A stretch of DNA of 38,110 nucleotides from a virus. Below, one piece after another: positions 1 to 8,482 of this stretch (positions are counted from its first letter, which is position 1; each line of letters begins with the position of its first letter). The DNA is taken from positions 1-38,110 of IMG/VR virus record IMGVR_UViG_3300009160_000077; one strand, given 5' to 3'. The notes under the pieces are model-generated. The model saw only the letters and a list, made by a program, of their open reading frames with translations, was not told the origin of the DNA and searched no databases. A program made the position numbers and the translations under genes.

Positions 1-1292
1 ATACTCTTCAAACTGATTTAGGTACTAAAGTTACATTAGGTGATGGAGGTTTATTTAGTCAACCACCTCAACAATTAACTAATGCTGATAAACCATATGA
101 GTATGGAGCATCTCAAAATAGACTATCCGTTATATCTACACCAGTAGGTATATACTATATGTCTCAAGCGGCAGGTAAGATATTCTCAATTGGAGACGGA
201 TTACAAGAAATTTCTCAGCAAGGTATGAAATGGTGGTTCACCCTGTTCTTACCTTACAAGCTTTTACAAGATTTCCCATTATATCCTTATCAAGATAATC
301 CTGTAGCAGGTATTGGATGTCAATCTGTATTTGATAATACAAATACTATTTTATATTTCTGTAAAAAGGATTATCAACTTAAAGATGAGTATAAAGGACA
401 AGTAACCTATGTACCGCTTAAAGGAGATAATACAGGTGATTACTTTATGATTAATGGTAACATATCAGCTAAGTTTAAATTAGGTGATCCTATTTTATTT
501 AGAGATGCCTCATGGACTGTAAGTTATGACCCTAAGAATCAGTTCTGGATTAGTTTCCATGACTGGCATCCTGATCTATTATTGCCTACAAAAGATGTAT
601 TCATATCTACAAAAGGTACTGGTGGATGGAGACATAACTGGATTTGTGATAACTACTGTAATTACTATGGTGTTGATTATGCATGTGAAATTGATATTCC
701 AATCACAACAGGTCAGACAGTTACTACTACAAGATCCATTGAATATATCATGGAAGCATACAGAAAAACTGATAACTGTGTTGACTCTTATCATGTATTA
801 GATTATAACTTTGATAGTGCTGTGATATATAATTCAGAGCAAGTATCTGGTTACTTAAATCTTAATATATATCCTAAGAATGACCTACCTCTTACAAGAC
901 AATTTCCAAGATTAAATCCAGCTACAGGAACTTCATTTGATATTTTATTTACAAAAGAAGAAAACAAATATAGATTTAATCAGTTTTGGGATATAACTAA
1001 TAATAGAGGTGAGTTCCCAATTGGTTCTCCTTATCCTGCTGGACAAGGTCAGTATATACCAGGAACTACAACTTTGATTGGTAACTATTCAAATGAAAGC
1101 ACATGGGTTACAGAACCTGATGGATTCAGAAGAGTACTTAATTCAAATAATCTTGACTATACAAAACCAGAATTAGAAAGAAAAAAATTCAGACATTACA
1201 TGAGTTTTATTAACTTAAAGAAAAAAATATCAGGTAACACTAATATCATTTTGAAAATTAGTGATAGTAAAAATGAAATATCTCAAAGATAA
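1..1292 (+). CDS. Tail muzzle-type protein of crAss-like phage, C-terminal part (5' truncated)
   Basis: The reading frame is open from base 3, so the gene starts before the window; the ATG at 159 is internal. About 430 residues are visible. They contain aromatic and glycine-rich beta-type sequence: a YEYGASQNRLSV stretch, GIYYMSQAAGKIF, then WISFHDWHPD and several Cys and Trp residues. From memory of the family, this pattern (a Gly-Ala-Ser-x-Asn segment, a Gly-x-Tyr segment, a Trp-x-Ser-Phe-His segment) matches the large protein that closes the distal tail of crAss-like phages and is thought to gate cargo release. The position just upstream of the cargo genes agrees. The stop overlaps the next start (TAATG), so translation is probably coupled. 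A different tail structural protein remains possible because the N-terminal half is not visible. Confidence 0.7.
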   Translation, partial: TLQTDLGTKVTLGDGGLFSQPPQQLTNADKPYEYGASQNRLSVISTPVGIYYMSQAAGKIFSIGDGLQEISQQGMKWWFTLFLPYKLLQDFPLYPYQDNPVAGIGCQSVFDNTNTILYFCKKDYQLKDEYKGQVTYVPLKGDNTGDYFMINGNISAKFKLGDPILFRDASWTVSYDPKNQFWISFHDWHPDLLLPTKDVFISTKGTGGWRHNWICDNYCNYYGVDYACEIDIPITTGQTVTTTRSIEYIMEAYRKTDNCVDSYHVLDYNFDSAVIYNSEQVSGYLNLNIYPKNDLPLTRQFPRLNPATGTSFDILFTKEENKYRFNQFWDITNNRGEFPIGSPYPAGQGQYIPGTTTLIGNYSNESTWVTEPDGFRRVLNSNNLDYTKPELERKKFRHYMSFINLKKKISGNTNIILKISDSKNEISQR

Positions 1293-2785
1293 TGTACAAT
1301 AAAAAAGCTCTATCTAAAGCTACAGCTGAGTTGGACAAAGCTAAAGCTCCTGCAAAACCTAAAGATATAATCACTGATCCAATGGGTCAGTGGAAATATC
1401 CTGGTTTACCTACTAGAATTCCTGGTAATGATATTACCATGAAAGGTGTGGGTTATCCTGTTGTTGGTGTAACTGATACAGGTCAAAGACAAATTATGCT
1501 TCCTGGAGCAGACTATACTTTTCCAGGAGCAGACTATGTAGATGAATATCCACAAATGAAAAAAGGAGGTAGCAAAAAGAAAACTAAAAGTATTTCTGGA
1601 ACTAACAAATTACTTAAGGTTCATCCTTTATTTAAGAATTATAAGCATAGAGAATTTGATCCTAAAGCAAAACACTTTCAAGATGGTGGTGATGTAGAAG
1701 CAGATCTTACACAAGATGAAATTGACCAATATGTAAAAGGTGGATTCATTGTAGAAGACATATCTGTACCAGAACTTAATCAAGCTAAGAAAGGTAAAAG
1801 TGTTAATACAAGCAAATCACCAAAACCAAGCGTATATACAGCAAAAAATGATAAAGATTATGCATTTAGAAAAAAAGCTTATGATGATAGTTTATCAATG
1901 TATAATTTAAGTACATTGAATAATATGCTTGCAAATAACTATGAAAAAGATCCTAATGTTTCAGAAAAAGAACAAATGGACTATGCAAAAAAGAATGATA
2001 CTTACATTCAAAAAATGAAAAAAATCAAATCACAAGCACTTACAAAATTTGGAGATGTGTATGGTAAACAAACTAAACCTGCACAAACTATAATCAAACC
2101 TTATAAGCCAGAAGTTGAGCCAATAGATTTTAAATCTGGTAATAAAAAATCTGTAGAAAAAACAAAAAAAATTCCTAATATAGAAACAAGAAATTCTGTT
2201 AATTCTTATGAAGATAGTCTTACTGCATATAATAACTATGTGCAAAGAAAAGATATATTAGCTAATTTAAAAAAAGATCAGTTTAAATCAAAAAAAGAAC
2301 TTGATGAGTTCTTAAACAAAGAAAATTTAAAATATCCTACTAATCCATCATTGGCTGCAAAAACAAAGTCAATAAAAAAACAATTTGTATACCCTAAGGG
2401 TGAATCAATAATTTCTTTAGAAGACTATATAAAACCTAAAGGTTCACAAACATCTAAACCAAAAGATGTTATAGTTGATAAACCAAATAATACAGCAAAA
2501 TCAGTTAAAGTTAATAATGCACAGTATCCTCAAGGTTATCAACCATACTCTTTATATGGTAAAGTACTAGATCCTGAAGTATATGGTTATGCTGAATCAC
2601 TTAATGGCAAACCTGTACAGGTATCTCAGTTTGCTGATACTTATGGACACAAAGCAAAAATGGATACATACAGAAAGTCTGGTCAATATCCATGGAAAAA
2701 ACAAAAAGGCGGAATGGTTGCAAAACTCACTCCTAAAGAAATACAAGAGTACATTAACCAAGGTTATATTGTTGAAGAACACTAA
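1292..2785 (+). CDS. Gly-Gly-rich cargo-type virion protein (497 aa) with repeated tail motif
   Basis: This is a lysine-rich, low-hydrophobicity protein with no enzyme motif that I recognise. Its start shares the A of the upstream TAA. It has two internal duplications. One is the segment YDDSLSMYN (near residue 195) against YEDSLTAYN (near residue 308). The other is a 19-residue motif at 139-157 (LTQDEIDQYVKGGFIVEDI) that recurs as the last 19 residues, 479-497 (LTPKEIQEYINQGYIVEEH). Each copy follows a Gly-Gly pair. The N-terminal stretch DPMGQWKYPG to LPGADYTFPG resembles, from memory, proteins encoded next to the muzzle gene in other crAss-like phages. Position and composition suggest a virion cargo or tail-lumen protein, but the function is inferred only. 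Confidence 0.6.
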   Translation: MYNKKALSKATAELDKAKAPAKPKDIITDPMGQWKYPGLPTRIPGNDITMKGVGYPVVGVTDTGQRQIMLPGADYTFPGADYVDEYPQMKKGGSKKKTKSISGTNKLLKVHPLFKNYKHREFDPKAKHFQDGGDVEADLTQDEIDQYVKGGFIVEDISVPELNQAKKGKSVNTSKSPKPSVYTAKNDKDYAFRKKAYDDSLSMYNLSTLNNMLANNYEKDPNVSEKEQMDYAKKNDTYIQKMKKIKSQALTKFGDVYGKQTKPAQTIIKPYKPEVEPIDFKSGNKKSVEKTKKIPNIETRNSVNSYEDSLTAYNNYVQRKDILANLKKDQFKSKKELDEFLNKENLKYPTNPSLAAKTKSIKKQFVYPKGESIISLEDYIKPKGSQTSKPKDVIVDKPNNTAKSVKVNNAQYPQGYQPYSLYGKVLDPEVYGYAESLNGKPVQVSQFADTYGHKAKMDTYRKSGQYPWKKQKGGMVAKLTPKEIQEYINQGYIVEEH

Positions 2786-2821
2786 ACTTTTGAAGTTTAC
2801 ATAATAAATTAAAATTTAGTA
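2783..2821 (+). promoter_or_regulatory. Two-box conserved intergenic element, copy 1 (candidate late promoter)
   Basis: The element begins at the stop codon of the 497-aa gene and reads TAAACTTTTGAAGTTTA, then 11 bases, then AAAATTTAGTA. It aligns without gaps to the only other sizeable gap in the late block (7779-7817), with 31 of the first 39 bases identical and 27 bases between the starts of the AAAC and AAAATTTA boxes in both. The first box can also fold as AAACTT-TTG-AAGTTT. A late promoter is the simplest reading. An RNA processing hairpin is the alternative. Confidence 0.5.
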
Positions 2822-2842
2822 TATTAGTTATATACCCAAAAT

Positions 2843-4873
2843 ATGGAAAAAAGAACTGTAAGAATTTACAAAGCACCAGACGGTAAAGGTAGATACATAA
2901 ACAAAACAAATCAATTTTTGCACAGAGCTCAAGAAGGTGCACAAGTTGATGGTGGTATGGATCAATATGTTCAGTATATACAATCTGAATTACAAAATCA
3001 AACTGCTCCAGAAGAGATATATCAAAAGCTTGTTGAAGCAGGTTTACCTGAAGAGAATGCACAAAGCTTGATTCAACAAATCATGCAAAGTATGTCTCAA
3101 CCACAAGAAGCAGAACCTGCTCAATATCAAGATGGTGGTGAACAAGAAGCATTAGATCAATATGCTACACTGACTGATCAAGGTCAAGAAGATCCTGAGT
3201 CTTATGATATAGATAATATGATAGCAAATACCCCAGGTACTCAAACATTTGAATTTCCTGGTCTTGAAGAATATGTACCAAGCTATACTCCTATAGGATG
3301 GGATCAAACTAATGTTGATGCTTATGGAAATGTTACATTTGAAAGAGGAGGAACTAAAAAATCTTTTGCTAAAAATGTATTGAATTACCTTAAAAAACAA
3401 CAAACTGGTGGTGAAGGTGATGCTGCAGAAGTAGATCCGAATCAACCATTAGGTAGAGGAAATTTACAAGATACAGATACAGATACTGTAAGTAAAAGAA
3501 AATCTGATTTCTTAGCTACATTAAAGAATCAAGCTGACACAGCTAAAACTGAAGAATTGCATGGAAAGATGATGCAGTCTGGTGATCCTTCTTTAATGCA
3601 AATAGCAGATACATTAGGTCAAGGAGATAATGCAAAACCAATTCCATTTGCTCCAGTAGCACAAGAAGGTGGTTATGATGAACAATATGCTCAAAAAGGT
3701 GCTGAGGTAAGAAAAGCTAGAATTAACTATGTTCCTAAATATGTTACAACGGATGGTGGTTTAAGAAACTTTATACCTTGGAATAGACTTGTTAGTTCAG
3801 AAAAACAATTACTACAATCCAATCCTTATCATGTTGCTGATCATAAAAAATATGAAGGCAGTATGGAAGGTTATCATCCTATTGAAAGAAGAGTAACTAA
3901 AACAGGAATCTTTGGTAGACCGAAAGAATGGACTGATATTTATTCTAATGCTCCTCAAACAGATAATGCAAGTAAAAAAGACACTGAGTCTAAAAAAGAT
4001 ACAGGGTCTAAGAAAGATTATGATGTTTCTTTAGTACAAAGAATGCGTGATAAAATGTATGATAGAAGAGAGGCTAGATATAAAAGAGATAATGCAGCTT
4101 TTGATAAAGGTGTTCACCAATTTGTTGACTTAGACAAAGAAAAAGAAAAAGAACAACTTGACTTAAACGCAAAATATCAAAAATCAAAGCCCTCAAATTT
4201 AAGTATGGATAATCCAAACTGGTATAATCAACCTACACCGGTTGAATATACGCCAGTTGAGTTTGCATATGGTGGTGCTTTAGGTGAGTATCAAATTGCA
4301 GGAGCAGTCAAATCTCCTACAAATAAATTAAATGCAGCATCTGATGCAACAGCATCGTTAGGACCAATTTTAGCACCAGCACCTTCATCAATACCAAAAA
4401 GTTTTCAGAGTTTAGCTGGAGCTGTAGAAGCAGTTGGGCAAACTCCTGAAACAGAAGCAAAAACTCCTGAGTATAATACTATTGGTGTTGATAATAAAAG
4501 AAAAAGAGCTATGAATTTTAATGGTGAAAAAGCTGTAAATGTATTTAATGCGGGAGCAGATACTTTAACAGGAGCTCTTGCTGGAATTGATCAAGCAAAA
4601 CAAAATTCTGATTTTTTAAAAAATAACTTTAATTCAGATAACATTTATGATGCTTCATCAGATAAAGATAAAGGTGACTATGTAGCATACGGTCAACAAA
4701 CAGGAATGTTTAGACCAGATCAAACAGGTCAACAAACAGCTGGTAGATTTGCATATGGTCAATATGGAGGTTATATGCAAGAAGGTGGAATGACTGAAGG
4801 GGATGAAGTTGAAATGACTGAAGAAGAATTAGCTGATTTCTTTGCTAATGGAGGTGAAGTAGAATATTTATAA
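2843..4873 (+). CDS. Gly-Gly-rich cargo-type virion protein (676 aa)
   Basis: The protein is acidic and rich in Gln, Gly and Asp, with a basic N-terminus (MEKRTVRIYKAPDGKGRYIN) that I associate with conserved proteins next to the muzzle gene in crAss-like phages. Residues 30-90 look helical and Gln-rich. Gly-Gly pairs are scattered through the chain (YQDGGE, QTGGEG, QEGGYD, AYGGAL, QYGGYM). A three-copy 6-residue repeat (SKKDTE, SKKDTG, SKKDYD) lies near residues 377-394. The last 19 residues, MTEEELADFFANGGEVEYL, align without gaps to the last 19 of the upstream 497-aa protein. There is no Shine-Dalgarno before the ATG, only AT-rich sequence. No catalytic motif is seen; a packaged cargo role is inferred. 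Confidence 0.6.
   Translation: MEKRTVRIYKAPDGKGRYINKTNQFLHRAQEGAQVDGGMDQYVQYIQSELQNQTAPEEIYQKLVEAGLPEENAQSLIQQIMQSMSQPQEAEPAQYQDGGEQEALDQYATLTDQGQEDPESYDIDNMIANTPGTQTFEFPGLEEYVPSYTPIGWDQTNVDAYGNVTFERGGTKKSFAKNVLNYLKKQQTGGEGDAAEVDPNQPLGRGNLQDTDTDTVSKRKSDFLATLKNQADTAKTEELHGKMMQSGDPSLMQIADTLGQGDNAKPIPFAPVAQEGGYDEQYAQKGAEVRKARINYVPKYVTTDGGLRNFIPWNRLVSSEKQLLQSNPYHVADHKKYEGSMEGYHPIERRVTKTGIFGRPKEWTDIYSNAPQTDNASKKDTESKKDTGSKKDYDVSLVQRMRDKMYDRREARYKRDNAAFDKGVHQFVDLDKEKEKEQLDLNAKYQKSKPSNLSMDNPNWYNQPTPVEYTPVEFAYGGALGEYQIAGAVKSPTNKLNAASDATASLGPILAPAPSSIPKSFQSLAGAVEAVGQTPETEAKTPEYNTIGVDNKRKRAMNFNGEKAVNVFNAGADTLTGALAGIDQAKQNSDFLKNNFNSDNIYDASSDKDKGDYVAYGQQTGMFRPDQTGQQTAGRFAYGQYGGYMQEGGMTEGDEVEMTEEELADFFANGGEVEYL
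3971..4024 (+). repeat. Coding tandem repeat, 18-base unit, three copies
   Basis: Three adjacent 18-base units encode SKKDTE, SKKDTG and SKKDYD inside the 676-aa protein. They read AGTAAAAAAGACACTGAG, TCTAAAAAAGATACAGGG and TCTAAGAAAGATTATGAT. The peptide is charged and probably an unstructured linker. Copy number could vary between related phages. Confidence 0.8.
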
Positions 4874-4883
4874 TCTTGATAAG

Positions 4884-7781
4884 ATGAAAGTAAGAATTAC
4901 AAAAGTACCACAAGCTAGAACAGGTTACCAAGTACAAGGTTCTTTAGCTAATGATGTACCAGCTATGGGTGGTGCAGATTACAATACCTATACTGGTCAA
5001 CCAAAACTAAAAACTAGTAAGTATATCACAGCTGTTCCTAGAGAAGACGCTAATCTAGAAGCTGAAGGAGGTGAAGGTGTTTGGGGTGATCTTAATGGTG
5101 ATGGAATGCCAGAATATAAAACTATCAAAGGTCCTAGACACTCAGGCGGAGGTGTTCCACTTAGTCTTCCTGATGATACTTTTATATATAGTGACTTCAG
5201 AGGGATGAATATGAAAGATCCTAATATCTTAAATAAGTTTGGTAAAGGTTCTACAGGTAAGAAAAGTTATACTCCTGCAGAATTAGCTAAACAATATGAT
5301 ATTGAGAAATACAGAAAACTTCTTGAAGATCCAAATTCTGATGTAATAGATAGAAAGACTGCTGAGTTAATGATAAAAAATTATACTCAAAAACTTGGAG
5401 CTCTAGCATTAGCACAAGAAGCTAAGAAAGGATTCCCGCAAGGTATTCCAGCTGCAGCTAAACCATACATGGAAGTTAATGGAATTAAGGAAGATGCATT
5501 AATCTCTCCTGAAATAAAACAATTAAGTTCTCAAGTTGATGGGCAATTAAAAAGAGCTCAACAAATGAATGGTGATGAAACTGACATGGCAGAAAACCAA
5601 GAGAATGAAGCTGCTGAAAGTCAACAACCAAGTTTTGAAGAGGCTCAAGAATTAAACCAAGGTCAACCAGTTGCTGAACCAATGGCTCAGTTTGGTATGA
5701 GCATGGGTGGTTATGATGTTCCGTATACTGATGTAGAAACAGGAGATTTTCTAGAGCAAGCACAATATAGTATGCCAATGGGTATTAACTCTGGTAACTA
5801 TGTTGGAAGACCTCATACTCCAAGATATGCAAGAGGTGGTGGATTAAATGAATATCAAGGTGATAAAGGTGCAAGTACTGTAGCACCTACTGGTGGTGCT
5901 GAACCAATTACTTTAGATGCATCTGATAAAGATGATGCATGGATTAATCAACAAATGAGAATTAAAAAACAGACTGATCCTAATGCTAAATTTAATATTA
6001 CTAGAAATGGTAAACCTTTAAAAGCAAAAGAGCGTAAAGCATTAACACCAGAAGAACAAGCAAAAGGTATTACTCCTGAGCAACTTAAAGGTTTAGGAAT
6101 AGAAAAAGATACTCAAGCTAATAGAATTGCTGCTGCTCAAATAGGACTTCTTGAAAAAGAATATAAAGATCCAAAGTCACCAGTTAGAAAAGCATATCTT
6201 GAACAATATGATAAAACTATAAATGATCCAAAAGCTTTTACTGAAAAGACTGGTGATTATTTTAAAGGTAAACTTACAGAAGCTAATTTATCAGCAGATG
6301 ATAAAATAAATGCTTTGTTAGAAAGCAATAAAAGAAATATTATGTTAAGTGCAAATGGTGCTAATCCTAGAATGTTAACTAATGATGGTTTTAGTCTTGA
6401 TACACCAGCTCATATTGTTGCTCAAGGTACTATTAATCCTGATACTGGTCAACCTTTTAATTTAGCTAGTGCTAAAAAGAAACTTGAAGAGTACAAAACA
6501 AAAGGTTGGACAAGTAGAGAAAAAATGATTAAGGATGTTGGAGCTCCAGCATTACCGCTTAGACCTGATGGAAAAGTGGATAAAGTTAAAGTTGCTCAAC
6601 AACAAATTTCAACACATGCTTATAGAAGAGTAGGTGAAGCTATTTCTAATGGAACTTATAAAGATTATTCACCAGAAGAACAAGATAGACTTCGCACATT
6701 TACTCAAAATAGTGAAATGAACACTGGTAGAGCAGATGAAAAAGATATCTATGGTAATGGTAAAGGTGCTGTTATATCTCCTGTTGAAGGAGATGCGGGT
6801 AATACTTTCTTAGAACAAAAACATGGTTCAATTGCTGCTGAAGATACTTATGAAGAAGTACCTGAAGAAGATACTAAAGTAGAAAAAAAATGTCCTTGTC
6901 AAAAATCTGATGGTACAAAAACTGATACTGGTACTGATCCTAATACAGGAGAATGTAATGAATGTACAGAAGATGTAACTGTTGATGTTGAAAAACCTGC
7001 AGAAACTTGGTTACAAGATACTATTAAAACTACAGGTGCACTTGGTGATTTAATGAAAGTTAAAAAATACATGCCTTGGGCTCCTTCTGTAGATCTTCAA
7101 ACACCTAAACCTACATTCTTAGATCCAACTAGAGAGCTTGCTGCTAATGCTGAACAAGCAAATATACAAACCGCAGGTATGGCGCAGTTTGCTGGACCTC
7201 AAGCATTGTCTGCTAGATCTTCTGGTATTCAAGGACAAGCTGCTAAAAATGCTGCTGATGTTCTAGGTAAATATAATAATGCCAATGTAAATATTGCTAA
7301 TCAGTTTGAAACTAATAATGCAAATATTCAGAATCAAGAAGCTGCTGCTAATCAAGGTATTAAGTCTAGATTATATGATCAAAATACTATGGCTAACCAA
7401 CAGTATGATAATTCAAAAATGGCATTAAGAGGTAACTTAAGAAATCAATATGCAAACTCTATCACTAATAAATGGAAGACAGATGCATTAAACCAAATGT
7501 TTCCACAATATAATACATCTGCTGCTTCTGGAGGTAAAATGAGCTTTACACAGGGTAAGTCAAATAAGCCTGAACAAGCTGCATCAATGAGACAGAAGAT
7601 GGATGATTATATTAAAACTTACAAAATGGATCCTGATAAAGCTCATGCTGCAGCTTATAAAGAACTATATGGTGATAACAGTAAAGAAGCTGTACAAAAC
7701 CCTAATGGTTATCCTGGAGCAGTAAAAGGTCAATCAGGAGGTTTCATATATGGTGATAATACATATCCATTCATATACTAA
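4884..7781 (+). CDS. Cargo-type virion protein with RHSGGG domain and CxC/CxxC motif (965 aa)
   Basis: It starts 10 bases after the previous stop. Residues about 59-112 carry EGGEGVW, DLNGDGMPE, GPRHSGGGVPLSLPDD and FIYSDF. From memory, this His-Ser-Gly-Gly pattern recurs in large virion proteins of Bacteroidota phages. Asp-x-Asn-x-Asp-Gly may bind calcium. Residues 670-694 hold C670-x-C672, 18 residues, C691-x2-C694, a plausible zinc site. The C-terminal third (about residues 760-870) is rich in Asn, Gln and Ala and likely helical. The protein ends in SGGFIYGDNTYPFIY and lacks the tail motif of its two upstream neighbours. The conserved two-box element lies directly after its stop. I cannot assign a biochemical function. 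Confidence 0.6.
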   Translation: MKVRITKVPQARTGYQVQGSLANDVPAMGGADYNTYTGQPKLKTSKYITAVPREDANLEAEGGEGVWGDLNGDGMPEYKTIKGPRHSGGGVPLSLPDDTFIYSDFRGMNMKDPNILNKFGKGSTGKKSYTPAELAKQYDIEKYRKLLEDPNSDVIDRKTAELMIKNYTQKLGALALAQEAKKGFPQGIPAAAKPYMEVNGIKEDALISPEIKQLSSQVDGQLKRAQQMNGDETDMAENQENEAAESQQPSFEEAQELNQGQPVAEPMAQFGMSMGGYDVPYTDVETGDFLEQAQYSMPMGINSGNYVGRPHTPRYARGGGLNEYQGDKGASTVAPTGGAEPITLDASDKDDAWINQQMRIKKQTDPNAKFNITRNGKPLKAKERKALTPEEQAKGITPEQLKGLGIEKDTQANRIAAAQIGLLEKEYKDPKSPVRKAYLEQYDKTINDPKAFTEKTGDYFKGKLTEANLSADDKINALLESNKRNIMLSANGANPRMLTNDGFSLDTPAHIVAQGTINPDTGQPFNLASAKKKLEEYKTKGWTSREKMIKDVGAPALPLRPDGKVDKVKVAQQQISTHAYRRVGEAISNGTYKDYSPEEQDRLRTFTQNSEMNTGRADEKDIYGNGKGAVISPVEGDAGNTFLEQKHGSIAAEDTYEEVPEEDTKVEKKCPCQKSDGTKTDTGTDPNTGECNECTEDVTVDVEKPAETWLQDTIKTTGALGDLMKVKKYMPWAPSVDLQTPKPTFLDPTRELAANAEQANIQTAGMAQFAGPQALSARSSGIQGQAAKNAADVLGKYNNANVNIANQFETNNANIQNQEAAANQGIKSRLYDQNTMANQQYDNSKMALRGNLRNQYANSITNKWKTDALNQMFPQYNTSAASGGKMSFTQGKSNKPEQAASMRQKMDDYIKTYKMDPDKAHAAAYKELYGDNSKEAVQNPNGYPGAVKGQSGGFIYGDNTYPFIY

Positions 7782-7817
7782 ACTTTTGAGGTTTAGTTAA
7801 ATTATAAAAATTTAATA
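7779..7817 (+). promoter_or_regulatory. Two-box conserved intergenic element, copy 2 (candidate late promoter)
   Basis: TAAACTTTTGAGGTTTA begins at the stop codon of the 965-aa gene and is followed after 11 bases by AAAATTTAATA. Position relative to the stop and box spacing equal those of copy 1 at 2783-2821. The fold potential is weaker than in copy 1 because GAGG replaces GAAG, which argues for a DNA-level signal rather than a hairpin. It would drive the endonuclease and the genes after it. Confidence 0.5.
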
Positions 7818-7840
7818 GTTTTACATTATACATTTAAACT

Positions 7841-8482
7841 ATGGCAACGTACTTACAATCTTCACCTGGTATATACAAGATTACTAATCTTGTTAATAAT
7901 AAGATTTATATTGGATGTGCTTCAAATATCAGAACAAGAAAAAATGGTCATTTATATGATTTAAGAAAAGGTGTTCACAAGAATGATTACTTACAACATG
8001 CTTGGAATAAATATGGAGAATTAAATTTTAAGTTTGAAGTTGTTGAGTTATGTGACACAGATCTTTTACATGAAAAAGAACATTTTTGGGTTGACTATTA
8101 TAGTTGTTTAGATAGAGAAATAGGTTATAACTTAAAACCTACTGATCCAGACGGTTGTTCTTTACATTCAGAAGAAACAAAAGAAAAACTTAGACAACAT
8201 TTTAAAGGTAAAAAATTACATCCTAACTGTTATGAAGCAGGTAAAAAATATAATCATTCAGAAGAATGCAAAATAAATTTAGCTAAAGCTAGAGAAAAAT
8301 TAAAAAATGTAGATTTCTATAAAGTACATAGTATTAAAAGAAAACAGGTAAAAAATACAATTACTGGAGAAATATATGAATCACTTAGAGTTGCTTCTGA
8401 TATATTGAATATACCAAAATATGAATTATCTAGAAGACTCTTAGGTAAGAGAAAAAATAATACAAACTTAATATATTTATAA
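7841..8482 (+). CDS. GIY-YIG homing endonuclease with NUMOD3-like DNA-binding repeats
   Basis: The nuclease domain spans about residues 9-98. It has GIY at 10-12, YIG at 23-25, an Arg at 31 or 33 in the usual catalytic position, metal-binding Glu at E80 (in LHEKEHFW), and Asn at N97 (in GYNLKP). Two HSEE segments (109-112 and 139-142) with following basic helices look like NUMOD3 motifs. The C-terminal part (ITGEIYESLRVASDILNI) resembles a NUMOD1 helix-turn-helix that reads the DNA target. All catalytic residues appear intact. It is free-standing between two virion genes rather than inside an intron. Its first six residues, MATYLQ, nearly match MSTYLQ at the start of the next gene. The stop overlaps the next ATG (TAATG). 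Confidence 0.93.
   Translation: MATYLQSSPGIYKITNLVNNKIYIGCASNIRTRKNGHLYDLRKGVHKNDYLQHAWNKYGELNFKFEVVELCDTDLLHEKEHFWVDYYSCLDREIGYNLKPTDPDGCSLHSEETKEKLRQHFKGKKLHPNCYEAGKKYNHSEECKINLAKAREKLKNVDFYKVHSIKRKQVKNTITGEIYESLRVASDILNIPKYELSRRLLGKRKNNTNLIYL

Noticed and set aside
159-161. ATG at 159 as the start of the first gene
   Set aside because: The frame is open back to base 3 and the upstream translation (GGLFSQPPQQL, YEYGASQNRL) continues the same protein, so the gene is truncated by the window.
2784-2798. AAACTTTTGAAGTTT as a simple terminator hairpin
   Set aside because: There is no T-run after it, the stem is AT-only apart from one or two pairs, the second copy breaks the pairing, and late genes continue directly downstream.
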